Shown here in pieces: positions 12,084 through 19,959 of a DNA stretch of 64,000 nucleotides. Positions within the stretch are counted from its first letter, which is position 1. The number at the start of each line of letters is the position of its first letter. Below the pieces are notes generated by a model. The model was not told the origin of the DNA. It searched no databases and saw nothing but the letters and a program-made list of their open reading frames with translations. The position numbers and the translations under genes were made by a program. Source of the stretch: Sphingobium jiangsuense (GTDB lineage Bacteria > Pseudomonadota > Alphaproteobacteria > Sphingomonadales > Sphingomonadaceae); the NCBI RefSeq assembly GCF_014196495.1, contig NZ_JACIDT010000010.1, forward strand, positions 1 to 64,000, in the 5' to 3' direction.

Positions 12084-13679
12084 TCAGGCGGCGAACTGGT
12101 TCATCGTGTTGTCCTTGCCGCCCGCCTTGAGGGCCGCTTCGCCGGCGAAATATTCCTTATGGTCGTCGCCGATGTCGGAACCGGCCATGTTCTGGTGCTT
12201 CACGCAGGCGATGCCCTGGCGGATTTCCTGCCGCTGGACGCCCAGAACATAACCCAGCATCCCTGCTTCGCCAAAATATTCCTTCGCCAGATTGTCGGTC
12301 GACAGGGCGGCGGTGTGATAGGTCGGCAGCGTGATGAGATGGTGGAAGATCCCGGCCCGCTTCGAAGCGTCGCGCTGGAAGGTGCGGATGCGCTCATCCG
12401 CTTCCTGCGCCAGTTCGGTGCCGTCATAATCCACGCTCATCAGCTTCGCCCGGTCATAGGCCGACACGTCCTTGCCTTCCTCGATCCAGCGGTCATAGAC
12501 CTGCTGGCGGAAATTCAGCGTCCAGTTGAAGCTGGGCGAGTTGTTGTAGACCAGCTTCGCATTGGGGACGGCCTCGCGGATGCGGTCGACCATGCCCGCG
12601 ATCTGCTCGATATGCGGCTTTTCCGTCTCGATCCACAGCAGGTCCGCGCCGTTTTGCAGCGAGGTGATGCAGTCGAGCACGCAGCGGTCCTCGCCGGTTC
12701 CGGGGCGGAACTGGTAGAGGTTGCTCGGCAGGCGCTTGGGGCGCATCAGCTTGCCGTCGCGGCTGATCAGCACGTCGCCATGACCGAGATCGGCGGCGGA
12801 AACCTCGTCGCAATCGAGGAAGCTGTTATACTGGTCGCCGATATCGCCCGCCTCGCGGACATAGGCGATCTGCTTGGTCAGGCCCGCGCCCAGCGAGTCC
12901 GTGCGGGCGACGATGATGCCGTCGTCGATGCCCAGTTCCATGAAGGCGTAGCGGCAGGCGCGGATTTTCGCGAGGAAATCCTCATGCGGCACGGTGACCT
13001 TGCCGTCCTGATGGCCGCACTGCTTTTCGTCGGACACCTGATTTTCGATTTGCAGCGCGCAGGCACCCGCCTCGATCATCTTCTTCGCGAGCAGATAGGT
13101 CGCTTCCGCATTGCCGAAGCCCGCGTCGATATCCGCGATGATCGGAACGACATGGGTTTCGTAATTGTCGATCGCATGCAGCAGGCGCTGTTCCTCGAGC
13201 CTGTCGCCGGTTTCGCGCGCCTTGTCGAGATCGCGGAACAGCATGCCCAGCTCGCGGGCGTCGGCCTGCTTGAGGAAGGTGTAGAGTTCCTCGATCAGCG
13301 CGGGCACGCTGGTCTTTTCATGCATCGACTGGTCGGGCAGCGGGCCGAATTCGCTGCGCAGCGCCGCGACCATCCAGCCGGAGAGGTAGAGATAGCGGCC
13401 CTTGGTCGATCCGAAATGCTTCTTGATGGAGATCAGCTTCTGCTGGCCGATGAAGCCGTGCCAGCAGCCCAGCGACTGGGTGTAGTTGGCCGGGTCGGCA
13501 TCATAGGCGGCCATGTCCCCGCGCATGATCTTCGCGGTGTAGCGGGCGATGTCGAGGCCGGTGCGGAAGCGGTTCTGCACCTGCATGCGGGCGACCGATT
13601 CCGCGTTGATCCCGTCCCAGCGGCCATCATGGCTCTGGATTATCTGGCCGGTGCGGTTGATCTGTTCCTGATAGGACAT
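12084..13679 (-). CDS. aceA: Isocitrate lyase
   Basis: A 531-residue enzyme cleaving isocitrate to glyoxylate and succinate, the entry to the glyoxylate shunt. The catalytic cysteine motif is KQCGHQDGK (Cys221). Also seen are IADIDAGFGN, the ENQVSDEK segment and YNNSPSFNWTLNF. It is of the long isocitrate-lyase form (about 530 rather than 430 residues). The start at 13679 (MSYQEQINRTGQIIQ) is conserved in form. A probable ScfR/RamB-like regulator gene lies divergently upstream with a 172-bp shared promoter region. Confidence 0.97.
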   Translation of the reverse strand: MSYQEQINRTGQIIQSHDGRWDGINAESVARMQVQNRFRTGLDIARYTAKIMRGDMAAYDADPANYTQSLGCWHGFIGQQKLISIKKHFGSTKGRYLYLSGWMVAALRSEFGPLPDQSMHEKTSVPALIEELYTFLKQADARELGMLFRDLDKARETGDRLEEQRLLHAIDNYETHVVPIIADIDAGFGNAEATYLLAKKMIEAGACALQIENQVSDEKQCGHQDGKVTVPHEDFLAKIRACRYAFMELGIDDGIIVARTDSLGAGLTKQIAYVREAGDIGDQYNSFLDCDEVSAADLGHGDVLISRDGKLMRPKRLPSNLYQFRPGTGEDRCVLDCITSLQNGADLLWIETEKPHIEQIAGMVDRIREAVPNAKLVYNNSPSFNWTLNFRQQVYDRWIEEGKDVSAYDRAKLMSVDYDGTELAQEADERIRTFQRDASKRAGIFHHLITLPTYHTAALSTDNLAKEYFGEAGMLGYVLGVQRQEIRQGIACVKHQNMAGSDIGDDHKEYFAGEAALKAGGKDNTMNQFAA

Positions 13680-13851
13680 GGCGTATTCCTCATTATCGAT
13701 GAACGATTGTCAGGCGCTTTTCCTCCTGACCACGCTTCGATGATGAGGCCCCCGGCATCGCCGCGCCATATAATTTGTCAAAAAAACTGGAAATATGGTC
13801 AGCATTGCCGTATCAATTTCTGTGAATTTGTAATTAATTTACAGGCAGGGC
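13680..13851. promoter_or_regulatory. Divergent promoter region aceA / regulator
   Basis: This is an AT-rich intergenic region serving aceA (minus) and the regulator (plus). A dyad CTGTGAATT (13820-13828) / AATTTACAG (13836-13844), with one mismatch and a 7-bp spacer, lies directly in front of the regulator start. It is a plausible operator, perhaps for autoregulation. Confidence 0.5.
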
Positions 13852-15252
13852 ATGACGGCGGAGCGGAAGATATTGGCGGGCCATGCGGTGCGGCGGCTGC
13901 GGCGGTCTGGCGGGCTGACGCAGGTGGCGCTGGCCGATGCGCTGGATATCTCGCCCAGCTATCTCAACCTCATAGAGAAGAACCAGCGCCCGCTCTCCGC
14001 CGCGCTGATGCTGCGGCTGGCCGAGCGGTTCGACGTCGACCCGCGCCAGTTCGGCGGCGAGGCGCCGGGCGGCGGCATCGAGGGGCTGCGGCGCCGGCTG
14101 GCTGATCCGCTGTTCGCCGACCTGTCGCTCGACCGCGCCGAGATGGAGGAATGGCTCGCCGCCGCGCCGGGCGGGGTGGAGGCGTTCACCCGCGCCTTCG
14201 ACCGGATGATCGAGGGCGGCGACGCTGCCGCCAGCGGCGCGGCCGAGGCGATGCCGGTCGCGATGGTGCGCCGGGAAATCGAGCGCTGGCGCAACCATTT
14301 CCCCGATCTCGATGCGCAGGCCGAGGCGCTGGCCGACGAACTGCGCCTCGCCAGCGGCGACCTTTACGGCGCACTGGGGGAAAGGCTGCGCCAGCGGCAT
14401 CAACTCGCGATTCGCATATTGCCCGCCGACGTGATGCCGGACCATGTGCGGCGGCTCGATCTGCATGCGCGGCAATTGCAGCTGTCGGAAATGCTGGAGG
14501 GCGCCTCGCGCACCTTCCATGCCGCCTGGCAGATCGCGGACCTGGAGGCGCGAGCGGAAATCGACGCGCTGGTCGCGGGCGCGGCCTTCGCCGACCGCCA
14601 TGCCGAGCGGCTGTTCCGGCGTCATCTCACCGCCTATTTCGCCGCCGCGCTGATGATGCCCTATGCCCGCTTCCTGCGCGCCTGCGAGGCGAGCGGCTAT
14701 GACCTGCTGTTGCTGCAACGCCGTTTCGGCGCGAGCTATGAGCAGGTCGCGCACCGGCTGACGACGCTGCAACGGGTGGGCGCGCGCGGCCTGCCTTTCT
14801 TCATGATCCGCATCGACCGCGCCGGGCAGTCGTCCAAGCGCTATGCGGGGGCGTCCGCCGCGCCGATCGTCGAGCAGGACAGCCGCTGCCCGCTCTGGGC
14901 GTTGCACCGGGCGTTCGGCAATCCGTCAGAAATCCTGCCGCAGCTGGTCGAACTGGAAGATGGCGAGCGCTGGTTCACCCTCAACCGCGCCACCATCGGG
15001 CAGGCGGCCGGGTTGCGGCAGGTGCAGGCGACCTTCGCGATCGCTCTGGGGGTGAGGGCAGATTATGCGCGCTCGCTCATCTATGCGCGCGGGCTCGATC
15101 TCGACCGGGGCGATGCGCAGCCCATCGGCCTTGGCTGCGCGGCCTGCACCCGTTCGTCCTGCACCCAGCGCAGCACCCCGCCGCGCGGCCGCCCGCTGCG
15201 CTTCAACGAACGGGAAAGGGGCCTGTCACCGTTCGATTTTGCGGCTGATTGA
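13852..15252 (+). CDS. XRE-family regulator of the ScfR/RamB type
   Basis: A 466-residue DNA-binding protein. Residues ~10-65 form an HTH (AVRRLRRSGGLTQVALADAL, then SPSYLNLIEKNQRPLSA). The middle, residues ~150-310, corresponds to the ImmA/IrrE-type domain, but the HExxH metal motif is not visible. The C-terminus has a cysteine cluster (GLGCAACTRSSC). This architecture is that of short-chain fatty acyl regulators (ScfR) and corynebacterial RamB, which control isocitrate lyase and acetate or propionate metabolism. The gene is divergent from aceA, which supports control of the glyoxylate shunt. The start at ATG 13852 follows CAGGCAGGGC. Confidence 0.85.
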   Translation: MTAERKILAGHAVRRLRRSGGLTQVALADALDISPSYLNLIEKNQRPLSAALMLRLAERFDVDPRQFGGEAPGGGIEGLRRRLADPLFADLSLDRAEMEEWLAAAPGGVEAFTRAFDRMIEGGDAAASGAAEAMPVAMVRREIERWRNHFPDLDAQAEALADELRLASGDLYGALGERLRQRHQLAIRILPADVMPDHVRRLDLHARQLQLSEMLEGASRTFHAAWQIADLEARAEIDALVAGAAFADRHAERLFRRHLTAYFAAALMMPYARFLRACEASGYDLLLLQRRFGASYEQVAHRLTTLQRVGARGLPFFMIRIDRAGQSSKRYAGASAAPIVEQDSRCPLWALHRAFGNPSEILPQLVELEDGERWFTLNRATIGQAAGLRQVQATFAIALGVRADYARSLIYARGLDLDRGDAQPIGLGCAACTRSSCTQRSTPPRGRPLRFNERERGLSPFDFAAD

Positions 15253-15384
15253 CATTCGCAACCGACAGGCGACGGCCGAGCGAGGTTCATCATCAATTCA
15301 TCGTCCATCGCCAACAGGGCGGATGTGGGATCGGCCGTGCCGCATCGGGCATGGCCATCGGCAATAAAGGGTTGCTGTTTCGTG

Positions 15385-18210
15385 ATGTTTTTCCGGGAAT
15401 TCGCGGCGGAATGCCGCCTGTCTCTGCTTCGTTCCGTTTCGGCAGGCGCGCTGCTGGCCGTGCCGGTCGCGGCATCGGCGCAGGTGCAGGACGGGAATGC
15501 GGCAGGGGCGGGGGCTTCCGTGGAGCAGCCGGCGGCGGCGGCCGATGATGCCGCCTATGACGAGGAGGATATCGTCGTCACCGGACGGGCCGTGCCGGGG
15601 GCGGTGATCGGCGACATTCCCCCGGAAAACCAGTTGCGCCCCGCCGATATCGCGGCCTTCGGCGTCAGCTCCGTCAGCGAGCTTCTCGACGAGATCGCCG
15701 AGCAGACGCAAAGCGCGCAGGGGCGCGGCTCCGGCGGCCCGGTCATATTGGTGAACGGCAAGCGCATTTCCGGCGTCAACGAGGTGGGCGACCTGCCGAC
15801 CGAGGCCATATTGCGGGTCGACATATTGCCGGAGGAAGTCGCGCTGAAATATGGCTATGGCGCGAGCCAGAAGGTGGTGAACATCATCCTGCGCCGCCGC
15901 TTCCGCTCGATGGTCGCGGACGTGCGCGGCGAAATCGCGACCGAGGGGCAGGGCGAGCAGGCGCGGGGGAACTTCACCTATACCCGCATCCAGGACAATG
16001 ACCGGCTCAACATCGCCGCGCGGGTCAAAACCGAGGCCTCGATCCTCGAAAGCGAGCGGGACATCACGCCTGCCAACCGCAACGCGACCGACCCGACCGG
16101 CACCTTCCCGCCCGAAACCCGCTATCGCATGCTGAACCCGAGCGCGCGGGACTATTCGCTCAACACCGTCTATTCCCATGGGGTGAGCAACAAGGTGACG
16201 GCGGTGCTGAACGGACGCGCGTCCCTTTCCACCAGCCGCGATCTGCAAGGCTTCGCGTCGGATGAGCTGACCGTCCCGGCGGGCAGCCCCTATGCGCAAT
16301 CCCCGTCGGGCGAGGTGATCGACCGCTATCTGTCGGACCGGGTGCTGGTGCAGAACAGCCGCACCGCGCAGCTGCATGGCGGCCTTTCGGTCAACGCGAC
16401 GCTGCCGAAGGACTGGCAGCTTTCGGTCGTGGGCAATTACGACCATGGCGACAGCCGCACCGGCACGGACAGGGGGTATGACATAACCGCTCTCCAGACG
16501 GCGATCACCGCCGGGGACCCGGCCGTCAATCCCTATGGGCTGCTGTCCCCGTCGCTGCTGGGCGACGTGCTGCGGGACAAGGCGCGGTCGCGGTCCGACA
16601 CCGGCGACGCCAGCGCGGTGGCGATGGGCAAGCTGTTCAAGCTGCCCGCGGGCGATGTGCGGACCAGCCTGCGCGTGGGCGGATCGGTGAGCGCCATCGA
16701 TTCGGAGGTGACGCGCGCCGGGGTGCTCACCAGCGCCAGCGAGATGAGCCGGTCGGAGTTCAACACGCAGGCCAGCCTCGACATTCCCCTCGCCAGCAAG
16801 AAGGCCGGTTTTCTGGGCGAGCTGGGCACGCTGACGGCCAATCTCAACGCATCGGCCACGCGGGTCTCGGATTTCGGGACGCTGGGCACCTTCGGCTATG
16901 GCCTCAACTGGTCGCCCACCGGCTGGATCAGCCTGATCGCCTCGGTCAACGAGGACAGGAGCGCGCCGAGCCTGTCGCAGCTGAACAGCCCGCTGGTGAC
17001 GACGGAGAATGTCCGCGTCTACGACTATGTGCGCGGGGAGACGGTCGCCGTCACGCGCATCAGCGGCGGCAATGCGGACCTGCGGGCCGACGACCGGCAT
17101 GTGCTCAAGCTGGGCGTGACGCTGAAGCCCGCCAGCCGCCTGACGCTGACCGCCAATTATATCGACAGCCGGATCGAGAACGGCGTCGGGTCGCTGCCCG
17201 GCATCACCGCCGCGATCGAGGCCGCCTATCCCGACCGCTATGTGCGGAACAGCAGCGGGACGCTGATCCAGATCGACAACCGGCCGATCAATTTCGCCCG
17301 GCAGGACCAGCAGCAGCTGCGCTGGGGCATCACCTTCACCAAGGTGCTGCGCGAGCCGGTGCGCCCCGCGCGCCCGCCGCGCGCGCCGGGCGAGGGCGGC
17401 GGTGCGTCATGGCGGGCGCGGGCGCAGGGCGGCGAGGCCGGAGCGGGTGCGGAACGGAGCCCCCCGCGCGGCGAGGCGGCGGAGAGCGCATCGCCGCAAG
17501 CGCAGGATCGCGACATCGTCGTCAACGGCGACCGGCAGGAGGGCGGCGATTTCGGCCCGCCGCCGCCCGACGGCTTCGGCTTTCCGCGCGGCGAGCGGCG
17601 CGACGGCATGGGGCCGCCGGACGGGTTCGGGCCTCGCCCCGGCGGGATGGCGGGCGGCGGTCCGGGCGCGGGCGGTCCGGGCGGTCCCGGCGGCTTCGGT
17701 CCGCCGCGCGGCTTCACGCCCGGCGGCAACGGCGCCAATCTGCAATTCTCGCTCTTCCACAACTGGTATCTGCGCGATCGCCTGCTGCTGGCGGATGGCG
17801 GCCCGTCGATCGACCTGCTGGACGGCGGTGCGGGGGGCGGCACGGGCGGCGGCCAGCCGCGCCACGTGGTGCAGTTCAACGGCGGGGTCACCGATAACGG
17901 CATCGGCCTGCGCCTCAGCGGCGTGTGGCAGAGCGCGACGAAGGTGAGCGCCGACCAGTCCTCCTCCACCGGCACGCTGCATTTCTCGTCCCTGCTGACG
18001 ATGGACCTGCGCCTCTTCGCCAATCTGGCGAACCGCCTGCCCCGCGAACAATGGGCACGGGGCATGCGCGTCAGCCTCGGCATCGACAATCTGTTTAACC
18101 GGCGGCAGACGGTCACCGACGACAGTGGCGCAACGCCGCTCGCCTATCAGAAGGGCTATCTCGACCCGATGGGGAGGACCGTCTCCCTGTCGGTCCGCAA
18201 GACGTTCTAG
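15385..18210 (+). CDS. TonB-dependent receptor-like outer-membrane protein with Gly/Pro-rich insert
   Basis: About 941 residues. The signal peptide ends near VPVAASAQ. The segment EEDIVVTGRAV resembles a TonB box/plug entry, followed by plug-like GPVILVNGKRISGVNEVGDLPTEAI and VVNIILRRR. Many amphipathic beta strands follow and the C-terminus ends ...LSVRKTF, a beta-barrel signal with terminal Phe. Unusual is a stretch of about 120 residues (17380-17740) rich in Gly, Pro, Arg and Asp (GPPPPDGFGFPRG, GGPGAGGPGGPGGFGPP) inserted before the last strands and containing a second DIVVNGDR motif. A GTG at 15382 is an alternative start. The ligand is unknown. Confidence 0.8.
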   Translation: MFFREFAAECRLSLLRSVSAGALLAVPVAASAQVQDGNAAGAGASVEQPAAAADDAAYDEEDIVVTGRAVPGAVIGDIPPENQLRPADIAAFGVSSVSELLDEIAEQTQSAQGRGSGGPVILVNGKRISGVNEVGDLPTEAILRVDILPEEVALKYGYGASQKVVNIILRRRFRSMVADVRGEIATEGQGEQARGNFTYTRIQDNDRLNIAARVKTEASILESERDITPANRNATDPTGTFPPETRYRMLNPSARDYSLNTVYSHGVSNKVTAVLNGRASLSTSRDLQGFASDELTVPAGSPYAQSPSGEVIDRYLSDRVLVQNSRTAQLHGGLSVNATLPKDWQLSVVGNYDHGDSRTGTDRGYDITALQTAITAGDPAVNPYGLLSPSLLGDVLRDKARSRSDTGDASAVAMGKLFKLPAGDVRTSLRVGGSVSAIDSEVTRAGVLTSASEMSRSEFNTQASLDIPLASKKAGFLGELGTLTANLNASATRVSDFGTLGTFGYGLNWSPTGWISLIASVNEDRSAPSLSQLNSPLVTTENVRVYDYVRGETVAVTRISGGNADLRADDRHVLKLGVTLKPASRLTLTANYIDSRIENGVGSLPGITAAIEAAYPDRYVRNSSGTLIQIDNRPINFARQDQQQLRWGITFTKVLREPVRPARPPRAPGEGGGASWRARAQGGEAGAGAERSPPRGEAAESASPQAQDRDIVVNGDRQEGGDFGPPPPDGFGFPRGERRDGMGPPDGFGPRPGGMAGGGPGAGGPGGPGGFGPPRGFTPGGNGANLQFSLFHNWYLRDRLLLADGGPSIDLLDGGAGGGTGGGQPRHVVQFNGGVTDNGIGLRLSGVWQSATKVSADQSSSTGTLHFSSLLTMDLRLFANLANRLPREQWARGMRVSLGIDNLFNRRQTVTDDSGATPLAYQKGYLDPMGRTVSLSVRKTF

Positions 18211-18352
18211 GGTGGATTGACATTCAGCCCATGCGGGCCTGTGAAGCGCGCTATTCTGTGCTTCGGTGCTCATGGACCCTCAAGTCCGCTGTGCTCCGAT
18301 GCTCGAACAGCACGCTTCTCGGCTCTACCTGAGCTGAATTTCGATCCACCCT
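18209..18352. repeat. 144-bp element bounded by imperfect 20-bp inverted repeats
   Basis: The left arm AGGGTGGATTGACATTCAGC (18209-18228) and right arm GCTGAATTTCGATCCACCCT (18333-18352) are reverse complements with two mismatches. Inside are two related copies, TGTGCTTCGGTGCTC and TGTGCTCCGATGCTC. The left end overlaps the stop codon of the receptor gene. It is likely a dispersed MITE/REP-like element or a large hairpin. Confidence 0.7.
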
Positions 18353-18566
18353 GAGATCATCGACATTCGCCCCTGATCGCCGGCTATTTTGCCCTATGGC
18401 TTCAAGCGCGCTTTCTTTCCCTTGCGCTTGTTTCGTTCAGATGCGTAAAATATTCCGACATTCTCAACCAAATATTCGTGAATTGGCGCGATAGGGCTAA
18501 AGGCGGTTGCGGCCGGCGGACGAAATGTCGGCCATGGCATGCAATGCGGAATAGGCGTGGGGACGG
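18353..18566. other. Non-coding upstream region of the sugar-transferase gene
   Basis: No coding frame is supported. AT-rich blocks such as GTAAAATATTCC and CCAAATATTCG could hold the promoter of the 18567 gene. Confidence 0.4.
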
Positions 18567-19955
18567 ATGGTTCGCGTTTTTAAACATTATGTGCCGCACG
18601 CGGTATTGTTTCTGGGGCTGCTCGATTTCATCGTGCTGCTCTGCTCCGCCGAGGCAAGCTGGGTCATCCGCGCGCGCGAAATCGGCATGGATGTCGATTA
18701 CATCCTCAACCGCGCCATTCCGCTGCTCAGCTTCGCGATCGCCTTTCAGGTCGCGATGATCGCGGTCGGCGTCTACGGCAACGAGGCGCTGCAATCGCGT
18801 CGCCACGCGCTGGCGCGGCTGGGCGTCGCGGCCTCGTTGAGCTTCATCTTCCTCGCGATCCTCTATTTCCTCGTGCCCGCTTTCACGCTGTGGCGGTCCC
18901 ACGCGCTCTACGCGATGCTGATCGCGACCACCGGCCTCGCGCTGGTGCGCCTGCTGCTGGGGTCGATGTTCGGCGGCGAGGTGTTCAAGCGCCGCATCAT
19001 GGTGCTGGGCGCGGGCAACCGGGCCGACCGCATCCGCAAACTGGAAAAACGCCCCGGCGCCAGCTTCGTCGTGGTCGGCTATATCGGCATGCGGGACAAT
19101 GAAACCGCCGTGCCCGAAGCGATAAGCCGCGAGGCCATCCACAACCTGTCCGACTATGTGCTGCGCCTGGGCGCGAGCGAGGTGGTGCTGGCGATGGAGG
19201 AGCGGCGCAACTCCATCCCGATGGGCGACCTGCTGCGCATCAAGACCACCGGCGTCAACGTCAGCGACTTCTCCACTTTTCTGGAGCGCGAGACGGGCCG
19301 CGTCGACCTCGACAGCGTCAACCCGAGCTGGCTGATCTTTTCCGACGGCTTCCTCGCCGGGCGGCGGCTTTCGGGGCTGGCCAAGCGCCTGTTCGACGTG
19401 ACCGCCAGCCTGATCCTGCTGGTGCTGACGGGGCCGCTGATCCTGCTGGGCGCGATCCTCGTCAAGCTCGACAGCAAGGGCCCCGCCTTCTACCGCCAGC
19501 GCCGGGTCGGCCTGTTCGGGGAGGAGTTCTGGATCATCAAGCTGCGCACGATGCGCGTCGATGCGGAGATCGACGGCAAGGCGGTGTGGGCGGAAAAGAA
19601 CGATCCGCGCGTCACCCGCCTCGGCCATTGGCTGCGCAAGCTGCGCATCGACGAACTGCCGCAAAGCTGGGTGGTGCTGAAAGGCCAGATGAGCTTCGTC
19701 GGCCCGCGCCCGGAACGGCGCGAATTCGTCGAGAATCTGGAAAAGGAACTGCGCTATTATGCCGAGCGGCATATGGTGAAGCCGGGCATCACCGGCTGGG
19801 CTCAGATCAACTATCCCTATGGCGCGTCGCTGGAGGACGCCCGGCACAAGCTGGAATATGACCTTTATTACGCGAAGAACTATACGCCTTTCCTCGACCT
19901 GCTGATCCTCATCCAGACGGTGCGGGTCATCCTCTGGCCGGAAGGCGCGCGCTGA
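18567..19955 (+). CDS. XrtA/PEP-CTERM-associated exopolysaccharide sugar transferase
   Basis: A 462-residue polyprenyl-glycosylphosphotransferase that would load the first sugar-phosphate onto undecaprenyl phosphate for exopolysaccharide synthesis. The N-terminus has about four membrane segments (e.g. AVLFLGLLDFIVLLC), then a CoA-binding-like Rossmann region (RIMVLGAGNRADRI) and one more membrane helix (FDVTASLILLVLTGPLILLG). The bacterial sugar transferase domain follows (DSKGPAFYRQRRVG, FWIIKLRTMR, KLRIDELPQ, SFVGPRPERREF, KPGITGWAQ). The type with this N-terminus is that of the PEP-CTERM/XrtA-associated EpsB-like transferase, which agrees with the prsK-prsR-prsT genes that follow with 4-bp spacing. 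Confidence 0.9.
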   Translation: MVRVFKHYVPHAVLFLGLLDFIVLLCSAEASWVIRAREIGMDVDYILNRAIPLLSFAIAFQVAMIAVGVYGNEALQSRRHALARLGVAASLSFIFLAILYFLVPAFTLWRSHALYAMLIATTGLALVRLLLGSMFGGEVFKRRIMVLGAGNRADRIRKLEKRPGASFVVVGYIGMRDNETAVPEAISREAIHNLSDYVLRLGASEVVLAMEERRNSIPMGDLLRIKTTGVNVSDFSTFLERETGRVDLDSVNPSWLIFSDGFLAGRRLSGLAKRLFDVTASLILLVLTGPLILLGAILVKLDSKGPAFYRQRRVGLFGEEFWIIKLRTMRVDAEIDGKAVWAEKNDPRVTRLGHWLRKLRIDELPQSWVVLKGQMSFVGPRPERREFVENLEKELRYYAERHMVKPGITGWAQINYPYGASLEDARHKLEYDLYYAKNYTPFLDLLILIQTVRVILWPEGAR

Positions 19956-19959
19956 CGCC

